The notes beneath the pieces were generated by a model, which saw nothing but the letters and a program-made list of their open reading frames with translations, was not told the DNA's origin and did no database searches. The position numbers and the translations under genes were made by a program. Of a stretch of DNA of 64,000 bases, positions 39,055 to 48,908 are shown in pieces. Numbering within the stretch: the stretch's first letter is position 1; the number at the start of each line of letters is the position of its first letter. Origin of the DNA: Roseibium limicola (GTDB lineage: Bacteria > Pseudomonadota > Alphaproteobacteria > Rhizobiales > Stappiaceae). The DNA lies in contig NZ_JAFLNF010000002.1 of NCBI RefSeq assembly GCF_017313085.1, positions 124,001 to 188,000 of the forward strand, given 5' to 3'.

Positions 39055-39121
39055 GCCTTCGCTTCGGATTCAGGCCGACGCGCACAGGCGTCGAGCGCGG
39101 CCAAAGCCGGGGAGAGAGCGA

Positions 39122-39844
39122 ATGATCGAGATGTTGGCACAACCAGAAATCTGGGCCAGCCTGTTGACCCTGACCATCATGGAGGTGGTGCTCGGGATCG
39201 ACAATATCGTCTTTATTTCTGTCATCGTTTCCAGACTGCCCGAGGAAATGGCTGCCAAGGCGCGCGCCATCGGCCTGACTATGGCGCTGGTCTTCCGCAT
39301 CATGCTGCTGTCGGTTCTCAGCTGGCTTGTCGGGCTCACCGCGCCGCTGTTCTCTCTCGGTGGTCATGACTTCTCCTGGCGCGATGCGATCCTCATGGCC
39401 GGTGGCTTGTTCCTTCTGGTGAAGGCAACCCACGAGATCCACAAAGGCATTGAAGGCGACGAAGAAGAATCTGGCGTCACCGCAGCCAAGGTCGGCTACG
39501 CGGCCGTTATCGCCCAGATCCTGGTCATCGATATGGTGTTCTCGGTCGACTCAATCATCACCGCCATCGGCATGGCCCAACACATCGAGGTGATGGTCGC
39601 GGCGGTCGTGATCGCCATGGGCATCATGTATGTGGCTTCGGGGCCGGTCGCTAATTTCATCAAGCATCACCCGACCACCAAGATGCTGGCACTGTCATTC
39701 CTGCTGCTGATCGGTGTCGCCCTTGTGGCTGATGCGCTCGGCTTTCATATTCCGCGCGGCTACATCTATTTCGCCATGGCGTTTTCAGCAGGCGTCGAGA
39801 TGATCAATGTGATCGCCGACGGCCGCAAGAAAAAGTCCAGATAG
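39122..39844 (+). CDS. TerC family membrane protein
   Basis: 240 residues with seven membrane helices. The two acidic motifs of the family, EVVLGIDNIVFIS and DMVFSVDSIITAIGM, are intact; the Asp residues are thought to bind metal ions. Members such as Alx take part in manganese export or metalation of secreted proteins; the role here is inferred. ATG 39122 follows GGGGAGAGAG. Followed 38 bases later by the quinone oxidoreductase gene. Confidence 0.92.
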   Translation: MIEMLAQPEIWASLLTLTIMEVVLGIDNIVFISVIVSRLPEEMAAKARAIGLTMALVFRIMLLSVLSWLVGLTAPLFSLGGHDFSWRDAILMAGGLFLLVKATHEIHKGIEGDEEESGVTAAKVGYAAVIAQILVIDMVFSVDSIITAIGMAQHIEVMVAAVVIAMGIMYVASGPVANFIKHHPTTKMLALSFLLLIGVALVADALGFHIPRGYIYFAMAFSAGVEMINVIADGRKKKSR

Positions 39845-39882
39845 CGGCAGCTCAAAACAACAATCAATGGGAGGAACCAACG

Positions 39883-40860
39883 ATGGTATATGCCATTCGT
39901 ATCCATGAAACCGGCGGTCCGGAGGTCATGAAGTGGGAAGAGGTCGAGGTCGCAGCACCTGGTGCTGGCGAGATCCGCATTCGCCACACGGCTGTCGGAC
40001 TGAACTACATCGACACTTACTTCCGCTCCGGCCTCTATCCGTCGCCAAGCGGCATGCCGCTGATCCTCGGCAACGAGGGTGCCGGCGAAGTTGTGGCGGC
40101 TGGTGAGGGCGTCACCAATCTATCCGTTGGTGATCGTGTGGCCTATGCCGGACCGATCGGCTCTTATGCGGAAGAACGCGTGATTGCCGCCGATCGTGTC
40201 GTCAAGATCCCTGATGGCATCGACGACAAGACCGCAGCGGCCATGATGCTGAAGGGAATGACAGCGCAGTATCTCTTGCGTCAGACGTTCCAGGTCGGTC
40301 CCGGCACCACCTTGCTGTTTCATGCAGCAGCGGGGGGCGTCGGCCTGATTGCCGGCCAATGGGCAGCGCATCTGGGCGCAACGGTCATCGGCACCGTCGG
40401 CTCAGACGAAAAGGCGGAGCTGGCCAAGGCCAACGGCTATGCCCATGTGATCAATTACCGGACCGAGAACTTCGTCGAACGGGTTGCCGAGATCACCAAG
40501 GGGCGCGGCTGCGATGTTGTCTATGACAGCGTTGGCAAGGACACCTATCCCGGCTCGCTCGATTGTCTCAAGCCGCTTGGTCTCTGGGCGACCTTCGGTC
40601 AATCTTCTGGTCCGATCACTGACTTCAATCTGGGCATTCTCTCCCAGAAGGGCTCGTTGTTCACAACCCGGCCAACACTCTTCAGCTACATTGCCACACC
40701 TGAAGCGCTGGCTTCCACCGCCGGTGACTTGTTCGACGTGGTCGCCAAGGGGATCGTAAAAATCCAGATCCACCAGGAATACAAGCTGCAGGATGCAGCT
40801 CAGGCTCACACCGATCTACAGGCGCGCAAAACCTCCGGCACAACGGTTCTGCTGCCTTAA
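39883..40860 (+). CDS. Zinc-free quinone oxidoreductase (QOR-type MDR)
   Basis: 325 residues of the medium-chain dehydrogenase family without structural or catalytic zinc Cys. GLNYIDTYFRSGLYPSP and PLILGNEGAGEVVAAGEGV match NADPH:quinone reductases. The cofactor-binding Rossmann motif is HAAAGGVGLIAGQWAAHLGA. It reduces quinones with NADPH. GGGAGG precedes the ATG. It ends 16 bases before the LysR regulator gene, so those two may share a transcript. Confidence 0.92.
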   Translation: MVYAIRIHETGGPEVMKWEEVEVAAPGAGEIRIRHTAVGLNYIDTYFRSGLYPSPSGMPLILGNEGAGEVVAAGEGVTNLSVGDRVAYAGPIGSYAEERVIAADRVVKIPDGIDDKTAAAMMLKGMTAQYLLRQTFQVGPGTTLLFHAAAGGVGLIAGQWAAHLGATVIGTVGSDEKAELAKANGYAHVINYRTENFVERVAEITKGRGCDVVYDSVGKDTYPGSLDCLKPLGLWATFGQSSGPITDFNLGILSQKGSLFTTRPTLFSYIATPEALASTAGDLFDVVAKGIVKIQIHQEYKLQDAAQAHTDLQARKTSGTTVLLP

Positions 40861-40876
40861 ACTCAGGGAAAGATGC

Positions 40877-41863
40877 ATGGCGGGTGAAAAAAGAACCGAC
40901 AGGGCGCGCAGTCTTTATGCGCCCGCCATGCGTTATTTCGCAGCTGTTGCCGAAAAGGGTTCGATCCGCGCCGCTTCGCGCGATCTGAATGTCGCCGCGT
41001 CGGCCGTCAACCGACAGATCCTCTGGCTGGAGGAGTCTCTGGACATGCAGCTGTTCGAGCGGGTGGGGCGCCGCTTGCGGCTTGCGCAGGCCGGTGAAAT
41101 CCTGCTTGCCCATGTGCGGCGTACCTATTCCGATTTCGATGCAACCATGTCCGAGCTGGATGCTCTCAAGGGTCTGCGTCGGGGCAGTGTTTCCATCGCC
41201 AGTGTGGAAAGCGTCGCCGAAAGCTTGCTGCCGCGTCTGGTTGCCGGCTTTCGCAAGCAGTATCCGGGCATTCATGTGGCCGTAACCGTGACCAACGCGC
41301 GCGAAGCTGCGGCCCGAGTGATTGCCGGCGAAGCGGATGTCGGTTTCACCTTTGATCCCCCACGGGCGTCTACTCTGACTGTCGCCCATCACCATGACCT
41401 TTGTATCGGGGCTCTTATGGCGCCGGATCATCCTCTGGCGCTGCGCGATACACTCAGCCTGGCGGAGTGCCTGCGGTACCCCCTGGCACTTCCCTCCTCG
41501 GGCCTGTCCCTGCGCACCCGGCTGGATGCGGTCATGGCGCAACTGCCCGGATCCTTGCGGACCTATGTGGAAGCCAACTCCCTGCGCTTCATGCGCCAAC
41601 TGGCCCGCGATGGCCAGGTCATCGGGTTTCAAACCCGCATTGGCTGCGAGGACGATCTGGAACGCGGGTATCTGGTGTTTCGACCGCTGACGGATCACCC
41701 TTTGCAGGACGACCGACTTTGCATCGTCACCAGCTCGCTCAGGGCTCTGGCACTGTCGCCAGGCATGTTCTTCAACCATGCCGTGATGATGCTGAAAGAT
41801 CATTTGCCAGATGATGTTGCCAAAACGGCAACAAGGCGAACTGAAATCAGCGCTTTGGATTGA
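40877..41863 (+). CDS. LysR-type transcriptional regulator
   Basis: 328 residues. N-terminal winged helix: MRYFAAVAEKGSIRAASRDLNVAASAVNRQI, then LEESLDMQLFERVGRRLRL. The effector domain (about 95-300) is of the type 2 periplasmic-binding fold. Residues before the helix (MAGEKRTDRARSLYAP) are an extra N-terminal tail. It lies 71 bases upstream of uraH in the same direction and is the only regulator in the purine locus, so it is the likely activator responding to a purine or urate metabolite (inference). ATG 40877 follows GGGAAAG. Confidence 0.92.
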   Translation: MAGEKRTDRARSLYAPAMRYFAAVAEKGSIRAASRDLNVAASAVNRQILWLEESLDMQLFERVGRRLRLAQAGEILLAHVRRTYSDFDATMSELDALKGLRRGSVSIASVESVAESLLPRLVAGFRKQYPGIHVAVTVTNAREAAARVIAGEADVGFTFDPPRASTLTVAHHHDLCIGALMAPDHPLALRDTLSLAECLRYPLALPSSGLSLRTRLDAVMAQLPGSLRTYVEANSLRFMRQLARDGQVIGFQTRIGCEDDLERGYLVFRPLTDHPLQDDRLCIVTSSLRALALSPGMFFNHAVMMLKDHLPDDVAKTATRRTEISALD

Positions 41864-41934
41864 GGTCCTTTTGAGGCAACCTGTCTTTTGATTGGGAGCC
41901 GAACGGGCTCACAACTGAGGGAGATGGAAGACCG

Positions 41935-42297
41935 ATGGGCCGTTTGACGACTCATGTTCTGGACACGGCATTGGGCAAGCCCGCCGCAGGCCTGACAATT
42001 GAATTGCGCCGCCTCGAAGGCGACGGCAAGCACTGGAAGGCGGTCTCGTCCCTCGTGACAAACGACGATGGCCGGGTGGACGCTCCGTTTCTGGAAGGCG
42101 ACACGATGACCGCTGGAACCTATGAGTTTCGGTTCCATGCTGGTGACTACCTGAAGGCCTCCGCGCTTGGCACCTTGCCTGAGCCGCTTTTCCTCGATGT
42201 TATCCCCATTCGCTTCGGCATTGGCGATGTCGATGCGCACTATCACGTGCCGCTGCTGCTCTCGCCTTTCGGCTATTCCACCTACAGAGGGAGCTGA
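41935..42297 (+). CDS. uraH: 5-hydroxyisourate hydrolase
   Basis: Hydrolyses the unstable first product of urate oxidation to OHCU. 120 residues, transthyretin-like fold. [15 protein letters not shown] at the N-terminus (first His of the active site), [22 protein letters not shown] and the diagnostic C-terminus YRGS. GGGAGATGGAAG precedes the ATG. It is the first gene of the catabolic run, 6 bases before xdhA. Confidence 0.96.
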   Translation: MGRLTTHVLDTALGKPAAGLTIELRRLEGDGKHWKAVSSLVTNDDGRVDAPFLEGDTMTAGTYEFRFHAGDYLKASALGTLPEPLFLDVIPIRFGIGDVDAHYHVPLLLSPFGYSTYRGS

Positions 42298-42303
42298 GGC
42301 ACC

Positions 42304-43797
42304 ATGCGCGAAACCATCCGCTTTTTGAGAAACGGTTCTGTTGTCGAGGTGCGGGACCTGCGCCCCACCGATACTGTTCTTGATTATCTGCGTCTGACAC
42401 TGCGCCGCACCGGCACCAAGGAGGGCTGTGCGGAAGGCGATTGTGGCGCTTGCACGGTTGCAGTCGGACGGGTGGTTGACGGCGAGATGGTTTATCAACC
42501 GGTCAACAGCTGCATTCAGCTTCTCGGTCAGCTCGACGGTGCGGAACTCGTGATTGTCGAAGACCTGGCCCAGGATGGGCGTTTGCACCGGGTGCAACAG
42601 GCGATGGCCGATCTGCACGGCTCCCAGTGTGGCTTCTGCACGCCCGGCTTCATCATGAGCCTTTTCACGCTGTATCATGCCAAGGGCCAAAGCCGGTCGC
42701 GCAAGGCCGTAACCGAATGGCTGGCCGGCAACCTGTGTCGCTGCACCGGCTACCGGCCTATCGTTGAAGCGGCCCTCAACTCCTGTTTCGACGAAGCCGA
42801 CGATGCCTTTTCCTGGCGGGCGAAGGATACCATCGCCCAACTCGGCCAGCTGGATGACAAACGCGACGTTCTGATCGGTAATGGCGACGGCTTTTTTGCC
42901 TCTCCGGCCAGCCTGGAAGGTCTCACGGCGATCTATGCCCAGCATCCCGATGCCACGCTGGTCGCCGGCGCGACGGATGTCGGCCTGTGGATCACCAAAC
43001 ATCTGATGGAACTACCGAAAGTCATCTGGCTTGGCCGCATCGAGGGCCTGGACCGGGTGGAAGAGAGCCCCGCCGGTCTGTTGATCGGGGCAGGCGCGAC
43101 CTATCAGGCCTGTGAAGCGGCAATTTCCCGTCTTTCTCCTGATCTTGGCGCGCTCTGGACCCGCATTGGCTCCAAGCAGGTTCGCGCCTCAGGCACGGTC
43201 GGCGGCAACATTGCCAACGGCTCGCCGATCGGTGACACGCCGCCCGCTTTGATCGCTCTGGGCGCGACACTGGAACTGCAATCTCGGGAGGGCGACAGAA
43301 CGCTGCCGCTGGAAGACTTCTTCATCGATTACGGTCGTCAGGATATTGGCGCAGGGGAATTCGTCACCGGTTTTTTCGTGCCGCGTCCGAAACCTGATCA
43401 GGTTTTCCGCTGCTACAAGATTTCCAAGCGCTTCGATCAGGACATCTCAGCTGTCATGGGAGCCTTCCTGTTGACCGTGGTCGACAACCGGATCTCCGAA
43501 GCTCGGATTGCTTTTGGTGGAATGGCGGCCACACCCAAAAGAGCGAAGACTGCCGAAAAGGCACTGACCGGCGCCTCTCTGGCAGATCCCTCCACTTGGA
43601 ACGAAGCCTTGAAGGGTCTGCATGCGGACTACACACCAATGAGTGATATGCGCGCCAGCTCCGCCTACCGGCTGGAGACAGCCCGGGCTCTATTGGTCAA
43701 GGCCCTGATGGAGGCCAGCGGTACTGATCCGGCACAATTGCGTCTCCGAGGTCCAGACCCGGATTTCGCAAGCGAAAGCATGGAGGCGGCTGAATGA
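42304..43797 (+). CDS. xdhA: Xanthine dehydrogenase small subunit (FeS/FAD)
   Basis: 497 residues carrying two [2Fe-2S] clusters and FAD; passes electrons from the molybdenum site to NAD. First cluster EGCAEGDCGACT near residue 45. Second cluster CGFCTPGF and LCRCTGYRP (about 112-155). FAD-binding domain with GATDVGLWITK and SGTVGGNIANGSPIGDTPPALIALGA from about 195 on. It overlaps the xdhB start by 4 bases (ATGA), the hallmark of translational coupling. Confidence 0.97.
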   Translation: MRETIRFLRNGSVVEVRDLRPTDTVLDYLRLTLRRTGTKEGCAEGDCGACTVAVGRVVDGEMVYQPVNSCIQLLGQLDGAELVIVEDLAQDGRLHRVQQAMADLHGSQCGFCTPGFIMSLFTLYHAKGQSRSRKAVTEWLAGNLCRCTGYRPIVEAALNSCFDEADDAFSWRAKDTIAQLGQLDDKRDVLIGNGDGFFASPASLEGLTAIYAQHPDATLVAGATDVGLWITKHLMELPKVIWLGRIEGLDRVEESPAGLLIGAGATYQACEAAISRLSPDLGALWTRIGSKQVRASGTVGGNIANGSPIGDTPPALIALGATLELQSREGDRTLPLEDFFIDYGRQDIGAGEFVTGFFVPRPKPDQVFRCYKISKRFDQDISAVMGAFLLTVVDNRISEARIAFGGMAATPKRAKTAEKALTGASLADPSTWNEALKGLHADYTPMSDMRASSAYRLETARALLVKALMEASGTDPAQLRLRGPDPDFASESMEAAE

Positions 43798-46205
43798 CCA
43801 CCAAAGCCAAGGCCACCGAAAGCCAGACGATTGAAGCAGGCAACCTGGTGTCCGTGCAAAGGCCGATCCGTCACGACAGCGCAGCCAAGCATGTCAGCGG
43901 CGAAGCCATTTATATCGACGATATGAACGAGCCGGTCGTTACACTGCATGTGGTTCCGGGCTGGGACCGGGACACAGTGTGTGGGCGCCTGATTTCGCTG
44001 GATCTGGAAGCCGTTCGGGCAACCCCTGGCGTGGTGGCGGTCATCACTGCGGACGACGTGCCCGGCACCAACGATTGCTCGTCGGCAGCCGGTGACGATC
44101 CGGTCATGGCCAAGGAAGAGATCTCCTTCTTTGGTCAGGTGGTTTTCGCCGTCGTCGCAACGACCCGCGAGATCGCCAGCAAGGCTGCCCGCAAGGCGGT
44201 TTTTGACGTCGAAGCATACCAGCCCCTATTGACCCAGGAAGATGCGGCTGCGAACGACAGCATGGTCCTGCCGGACTACCAGTTCCGCCGTGGCGACCCG
44301 GAGGCCGGACTGGCGGGGGCCGATCGCAAGCTCGACGGCACGTTCCGCATTGGCGGACAGGAGCATTTCTATCTGGAAGGGCAGGTCGCCTTTGCCATGC
44401 CGCAGGAAGATCTGGGCATGCAGGTCTACTCCTCGACCCAGCATCCGACCGAAATTCAACACACGGTGGCGAAGGTTCTCGGCGTGACCGACGCTCTGGT
44501 GAACGCCGAGGTGCGGCGCATGGGCGGCGGCTTTGGCGGCAAGGAGAGTCAGGCCAACCAATGGGCGGCACTGGCGGCCATCGCCGCTCGGGTCACGGGC
44601 AAACCCTGCAAGCTGCGGCTGGACCGCGACGACGACATGATCATGACCGGCAAGCGTCATGACTTTCGCGTTGACTGGCAGGTCGGCTTCGGTGCCAACG
44701 GGCTTATTCGGGCAACCGATATCGCCTTTCAGGCCCGCTGCGGTTACTCCGCCGACCTGTCGCTCGGTGTCAACGACCGTACCATGTTCCACGCCGATTC
44801 CAGCTACTTCTATCCTGACGCAGTAATCCGCTCGCGCAGGCTCAAGACCAACACTTGCTCCAACACTGCCTTTCGCGGCTTCGGCGGCCCCCAGGGCATG
44901 ATCACAGCCGAAAAGATGGTTGAATGCATCGCCATTTCCCTTGGAGAAGATGCGCTGACCATCCGCAAGCGCAACTTCTACACCGAAGAGCGCAACGTGA
45001 CGCCCTACGGTATGCCGGTGGAGGAGCACGAGGTGCTTCACGACATCGTGGCGCAGCTGGAGGCAAGCTCCGACTACTGGGTGCGGCGGGAAAAGGTCCG
45101 CGACTTCAACAAGCACAACGCTGTGCTGAAGAAAGGCCTGGCTTTGACGCCGGTCAAGTTCGGTATTTCCTTCACCTTGAAGCATCTCAATCAGGCCGGG
45201 GCTCTGGTCCATCTCTATACCGATGGCTCTGTTCAGTTGAACCACGGCGGCACGGAAATGGGGCAGGGACTTTACACCAAGGTGGCGCAGATCGTCTCCG
45301 AGGAGCTCGGCGTCAACCTGGACAAGATCCGGATCACAGCCACTGACACCTCCAAAGTGCCGAACACGGCCCCTACGGCAGCCTCTTCTGGCACCGACCT
45401 GAACGGTATGGCCGCCAAGATCGCCGCCCGCACCATCAAGGATCGGCTGATCGCGCATCTCGCGGAACAGCATGACTGTCCGCCGGAAGCGATCTTCTTT
45501 CGCGATGACAAGGTGGTCGTCGCCGACGAAACCTTCTCCATGGCCCAGATCGCACGGGAAGCCCATATGGCGCGGATCCAGCTGTCTGATGCGGGCTATT
45601 ACGCCACACCGATGATCACCTGGGACCGGGAAAGCACGACCGGCCGACCGTTCTTCTATTTCGCCTATGGCGCTGCCTGTTCGGAAGTCACCATCGACAC
45701 GATGACCGGCGAGATGATCGTCAACCGGGTCGATCTTTTGCATGACGTTGGCCATTCGCTCAATCCGGCCATAGACATCGGTCAGATCGAGGGCGGCTTC
45801 GTGCAAGGCATGGGGTGGCTCACCACGGAAGAGCTCGTCTGGGATGAAAAAGGCCGACTGCGCACCCATGCACCGTCGACCTACAAAATCCCCACAGCCT
45901 CCGATATTCCCGATGATTTCCGGGTGAGGCTGTATGAAGGCAAAGGCAATCCGCAGGACACAGTCTATCGGTCCAAAGCCGTCGGCGAACCACCGGTCAT
46001 GCTGGCGAATGCGGTTTTCTGTGCAATTCACGATGCGGTGGCCAATGTGGCTCCGGGCTTTATCCCCGACCTCAATGCTCCTGCAACCCCGGAGGAAATC
46101 CTGCGTGCCGTTCGGCTGATGCGGGATCAGGCGCACCGCGCCGCCGAAACCGCCGTCAAACCGCCGGTGAAAGCACCTGTTGATCCGGAAGGGGCGCCTG
46201 CCTGA
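43794..46205 (+). CDS. xdhB: Xanthine dehydrogenase molybdopterin-binding subunit
   Basis: 803 residues, the catalytic Mo subunit that hydroxylates hypoxanthine to xanthine and then to urate. Mo-cofactor loop MGGGFGGKESQ, substrate Arg in NTAFRGFGGPQGM, catalytic Glu in SKAVGEPPVMLA near residue 735, and GGTEMGQGLYTKV. The C-terminus adds a short Pro/Ala-rich tail. Starts inside the last codon of xdhA and ends sharing one base with xdhC. Confidence 0.97.
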   Translation: MTTKAKATESQTIEAGNLVSVQRPIRHDSAAKHVSGEAIYIDDMNEPVVTLHVVPGWDRDTVCGRLISLDLEAVRATPGVVAVITADDVPGTNDCSSAAGDDPVMAKEEISFFGQVVFAVVATTREIASKAARKAVFDVEAYQPLLTQEDAAANDSMVLPDYQFRRGDPEAGLAGADRKLDGTFRIGGQEHFYLEGQVAFAMPQEDLGMQVYSSTQHPTEIQHTVAKVLGVTDALVNAEVRRMGGGFGGKESQANQWAALAAIAARVTGKPCKLRLDRDDDMIMTGKRHDFRVDWQVGFGANGLIRATDIAFQARCGYSADLSLGVNDRTMFHADSSYFYPDAVIRSRRLKTNTCSNTAFRGFGGPQGMITAEKMVECIAISLGEDALTIRKRNFYTEERNVTPYGMPVEEHEVLHDIVAQLEASSDYWVRREKVRDFNKHNAVLKKGLALTPVKFGISFTLKHLNQAGALVHLYTDGSVQLNHGGTEMGQGLYTKVAQIVSEELGVNLDKIRITATDTSKVPNTAPTAASSGTDLNGMAAKIAARTIKDRLIAHLAEQHDCPPEAIFFRDDKVVVADETFSMAQIAREAHMARIQLSDAGYYATPMITWDRESTTGRPFFYFAYGAACSEVTIDTMTGEMIVNRVDLLHDVGHSLNPAIDIGQIEGGFVQGMGWLTTEELVWDEKGRLRTHAPSTYKIPTASDIPDDFRVRLYEGKGNPQDTVYRSKAVGEPPVMLANAVFCAIHDAVANVAPGFIPDLNAPATPEEILRAVRLMRDQAHRAAETAVKPPVKAPVDPEGAPA

Positions 46206-47239
46206 TGCGTATCTGGGGCATCATATCCAGCGCATTGGAGCGCGACGGTGCCTGTGTTCTGGTGTCCGTCACCCAGGGAGCTGGGTCCACGCCGCGCGAT
46301 GCTGGAGCCCGGATGGTGGTCCGTCAGGATGGGTCGCTTGCAGGCACCATTGGTGGCGGTCATCTGGAGTTTCAGGCCCATCGCCTTGCCATGGATTTAT
46401 TGGGAGCGGACAATGCGTCTACTGAGCATGGGTCAACCGTCCCTGCCAGACGCTATCTCACACGCAGGTTCTCACTCGGCCCCGACTTGGGACAATGCTG
46501 CGGGGGACGCGCGGACTTGAGTTTCGAAGTGATCACTCAAGACGCAAGCGACACCCTTTCCGAACTTCGCCGAGCGGAAGAGGCCGGGGGCCGATTTGTC
46601 ACACGCATGTCCGTACTCGACGGCGTGCCGGGTTTACGGCAGATTGCCAGCGTCGGATTTTCAGACGTTTCTGGCCAGACCGGATGGATCGAAGAGGTCT
46701 TCGGCGAAAGCCGCCAGAAGCTCTATCTGTTCGGGGCAGGGCATGTCGGTCGGGCTGTCGTCCTGTCGCTGGCCGCCTTGCCGTTCGATGTCATTTGGAT
46801 CGACAGCCGCCGCGAAAGCTTTCCCACTCATATGCCGGCGCAAGTGACGCCGATCCTGAGCGCAGAGCCCGCCAGCGAACTGGCCCACGCAGTGCCCGGC
46901 TCCTTCGTCTTGGTCATGACCCACAACCACGGCCTCGACGAGGAGATTGTGGCAGCGGCACTGGCGCGAAATTGCTTCGGCTATGTCGGCCTGATTGGCA
47001 GTCAGACGAAGCGCAAACGCTTCGAGACGCGGCTCAAGGCCCGCGGACTGACACCGGCAGCCCTCGATGAACTTGTCTGTCCGGTCGGCTGTGGTCGACT
47101 GCGCTCCAAGTTGCCAGCTGCAATTGCAGCGGACATCGCCTTGCAGCTTCTGGAAAAACAGGAAATGCTGGAAAGCCGCCTGTCCAGCGCGCCGTATCAG
47201 CATCAAGCACTTGCAAAAACTGCGATATCTGGTCGATAA
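46205..47239 (+). CDS. xdhC: Xanthine dehydrogenase accessory protein
   Basis: 344 residues. Binds and sulfurates the molybdenum cofactor before insertion into XdhB. N-terminal VSVTQGAGSTPRDAGARMVV and GTIGGGHLEFQA, then LGPDLGQCCGG with the Cys pair implicated in cofactor handling. C-terminal Rossmann-like domain (YLFGAGHVGRAV, LIGSQTKRKRFETRL). Its ATG overlaps the xdhB stop by one base. Confidence 0.95.
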   Translation: MRIWGIISSALERDGACVLVSVTQGAGSTPRDAGARMVVRQDGSLAGTIGGGHLEFQAHRLAMDLLGADNASTEHGSTVPARRYLTRRFSLGPDLGQCCGGRADLSFEVITQDASDTLSELRRAEEAGGRFVTRMSVLDGVPGLRQIASVGFSDVSGQTGWIEEVFGESRQKLYLFGAGHVGRAVVLSLAALPFDVIWIDSRRESFPTHMPAQVTPILSAEPASELAHAVPGSFVLVMTHNHGLDEEIVAAALARNCFGYVGLIGSQTKRKRFETRLKARGLTPAALDELVCPVGCGRLRSKLPAAIAADIALQLLEKQEMLESRLSSAPYQHQALAKTAISGR

Positions 47240-47267
47240 GGCGGAAATTGCTCGGGGGAACAATAAT

Positions 47268-48908
47268 TTGAACGAGTGGCAGAACGACAAGACGCCGGAT
47301 GAGACCGAGCCGAGGCCAAGCGGGCGGCAAACCCGCGAAGCCTTGCTGGAGGCGCGTGGGCTGACAAAACGCTTTGGTGACACGCTCGCCAACGAAAACG
47401 TCGATCTGCGCATCAACAAGGGTGAGATCCACGCGCTGCTGGGCGAAAATGGCGCCGGCAAGTCGACACTCGTCAAAAGCTTTTACGGATCACTTGAGCC
47501 CGACAGCGGCGAGATCTTCTGGCTCGGCCAGAAAGTGAATATCGATAATCCTTCCGAAGCCCGGTCCCTCGGCATCGGCATGGTGTTTCAGCACTTCTCG
47601 CTCTTCGAAGCTCTGACCGTCGTAGAAAACATCGCACTCGCGCTGCCAAATCCGGGCAACATGGCTGAACTGGCAGAACGCATCCGCAGCATTTCGGAAG
47701 ATTATGGCCTGCCGCTGAACCCGGCCGATGTAGTTGCCGATCTTCCGGTTGGTATTCGCCAGCGTATCGAGATTATCCGCTGCCTTTTGCAGGAACCCAA
47801 GCTCATCATCATGGATGAGCCAACCTCCGTCCTCACGCCTCAGGAGGCGGATCGTCTGTTTGTCACCCTGGAGCGGCTGGCAGGCGAAGGCTGTGCAGTG
47901 CTCTATATCTCACATCGTCTGGAAGAGGTGCAGCGTATCTGCCATCACGCGACGATCCTCCGCCATGGCCGGGTGGTGTCGGAGTGTGACCCCGCGAGGG
48001 AAACCGCTTCCAGCCTTGCGCGCATGATGGTTGGCGTTGATGTTGCCAATGTCTCGGCCGCCGCCAATGCGCCACAACTCGGCCCCGTCCGCTTGCGCCT
48101 GACCAATCTTGACCTGCCTGCATCGTCACCGTTTGCCACAGAGCTCACCAACATCAATCTGGATGTTCACGCTGGAGAAGTGGTCGCCATCGCCGGTGTT
48201 GCGGGAAACGGCCAGAGTGAACTGTTTGACGCCATCTCGGGTGAGCGGCCCGTCGCGCCTGAAATGATCACCATGGACGATCTGCCCAGCGGCGCCCGCA
48301 GCATCACCTGGCGACGCCAGAAGTCGGCAGCCTTCGTGCCGGAAGAACGGCTCGGGCATGGCTCTGTCCCCGGACTGGAATTGACCGGTAATATCACCCT
48401 GACCCGCCACAGCACCGGCGACGGGCTGATTGCCTCCTTGGGGCTGCTCTCAAGGACAGCTGCTGGCCGGTTGGAACAAAAGATCAAGCGCGCCTTCGAT
48501 GTGCGCATGTCGCATGACAACCCGGAGGCCCGCTCCCTGTCCGGCGGCAATCTGCAGAAGTTCGTCGTTGGGCGAGAGCTCGACCGACGTCCCGGCATCA
48601 TGGTGATCAATCAGCCAACCTGGGGCGTTGACGCCGGTGCTGCCGCCCTCATTCGGCAGGCGCTGATCGATCTGGCTCGCTCTGGCTCTGCCGTTCTGGT
48701 GATCTCTCAGGACCTGGACGAGATCTTCGAGATCGCCGACCGGATTGCCGTCGTCTCTCGTGGAATTCTGTCCAAAGCCGAGCCGGTTCACATCATGAAT
48801 CGTGAGAAGATCGGGCTATTGATGGCGGGCGGCGCGGAAACCCAGGCGGCTAAATCCGGACAACAGGCGCCGGACGTCCTTCCTGAAGCACCCGGAGGGG
48901 CTGTCTGA
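47268..48908 (+). CDS. Nucleoside/purine ABC importer, double ATP-binding subunit
   Basis: 546 residues with two fused nucleotide-binding domains, as in the BmpA-NupABC and sugar (RbsA-like) importers. Domain 1 has Walker A GENGAGKST, a VGIRQRIEI signature and IIMDEPTSVLTP. Domain 2 has GVAGNGQSEL in place of Walker A, SLSGGNLQKFVVGRE and the divergent Walker B INQPTWGVD; such asymmetry is normal in this group. I chose TTG 47268, with GGGGGA about 8 bases before. The frame is open back to 47067, but that part overlaps xdhC in another frame. Ends overlapping the first permease by one base. Confidence 0.93.
   Translation: MNEWQNDKTPDETEPRPSGRQTREALLEARGLTKRFGDTLANENVDLRINKGEIHALLGENGAGKSTLVKSFYGSLEPDSGEIFWLGQKVNIDNPSEARSLGIGMVFQHFSLFEALTVVENIALALPNPGNMAELAERIRSISEDYGLPLNPADVVADLPVGIRQRIEIIRCLLQEPKLIIMDEPTSVLTPQEADRLFVTLERLAGEGCAVLYISHRLEEVQRICHHATILRHGRVVSECDPARETASSLARMMVGVDVANVSAAANAPQLGPVRLRLTNLDLPASSPFATELTNINLDVHAGEVVAIAGVAGNGQSELFDAISGERPVAPEMITMDDLPSGARSITWRRQKSAAFVPEERLGHGSVPGLELTGNITLTRHSTGDGLIASLGLLSRTAAGRLEQKIKRAFDVRMSHDNPEARSLSGGNLQKFVVGRELDRRPGIMVINQPTWGVDAGAAALIRQALIDLARSGSAVLVISQDLDEIFEIADRIAVVSRGILSKAEPVHIMNREKIGLLMAGGAETQAAKSGQQAPDVLPEAPGGAV

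Noticed and set aside
44226..46136. Very long (636-codon) minus-strand open frame opposite xdhB
   Set aside because: It is a GC-driven shadow frame of xdhB; xdhB has every expected motif and coupling to its neighbours.
48167..48650. Degenerate Walker motifs in the second domain of the importer ATPase
   Set aside because: The asymmetry is normal for BMP- and RbsA-type double-domain ATPases and does not suggest loss of function.
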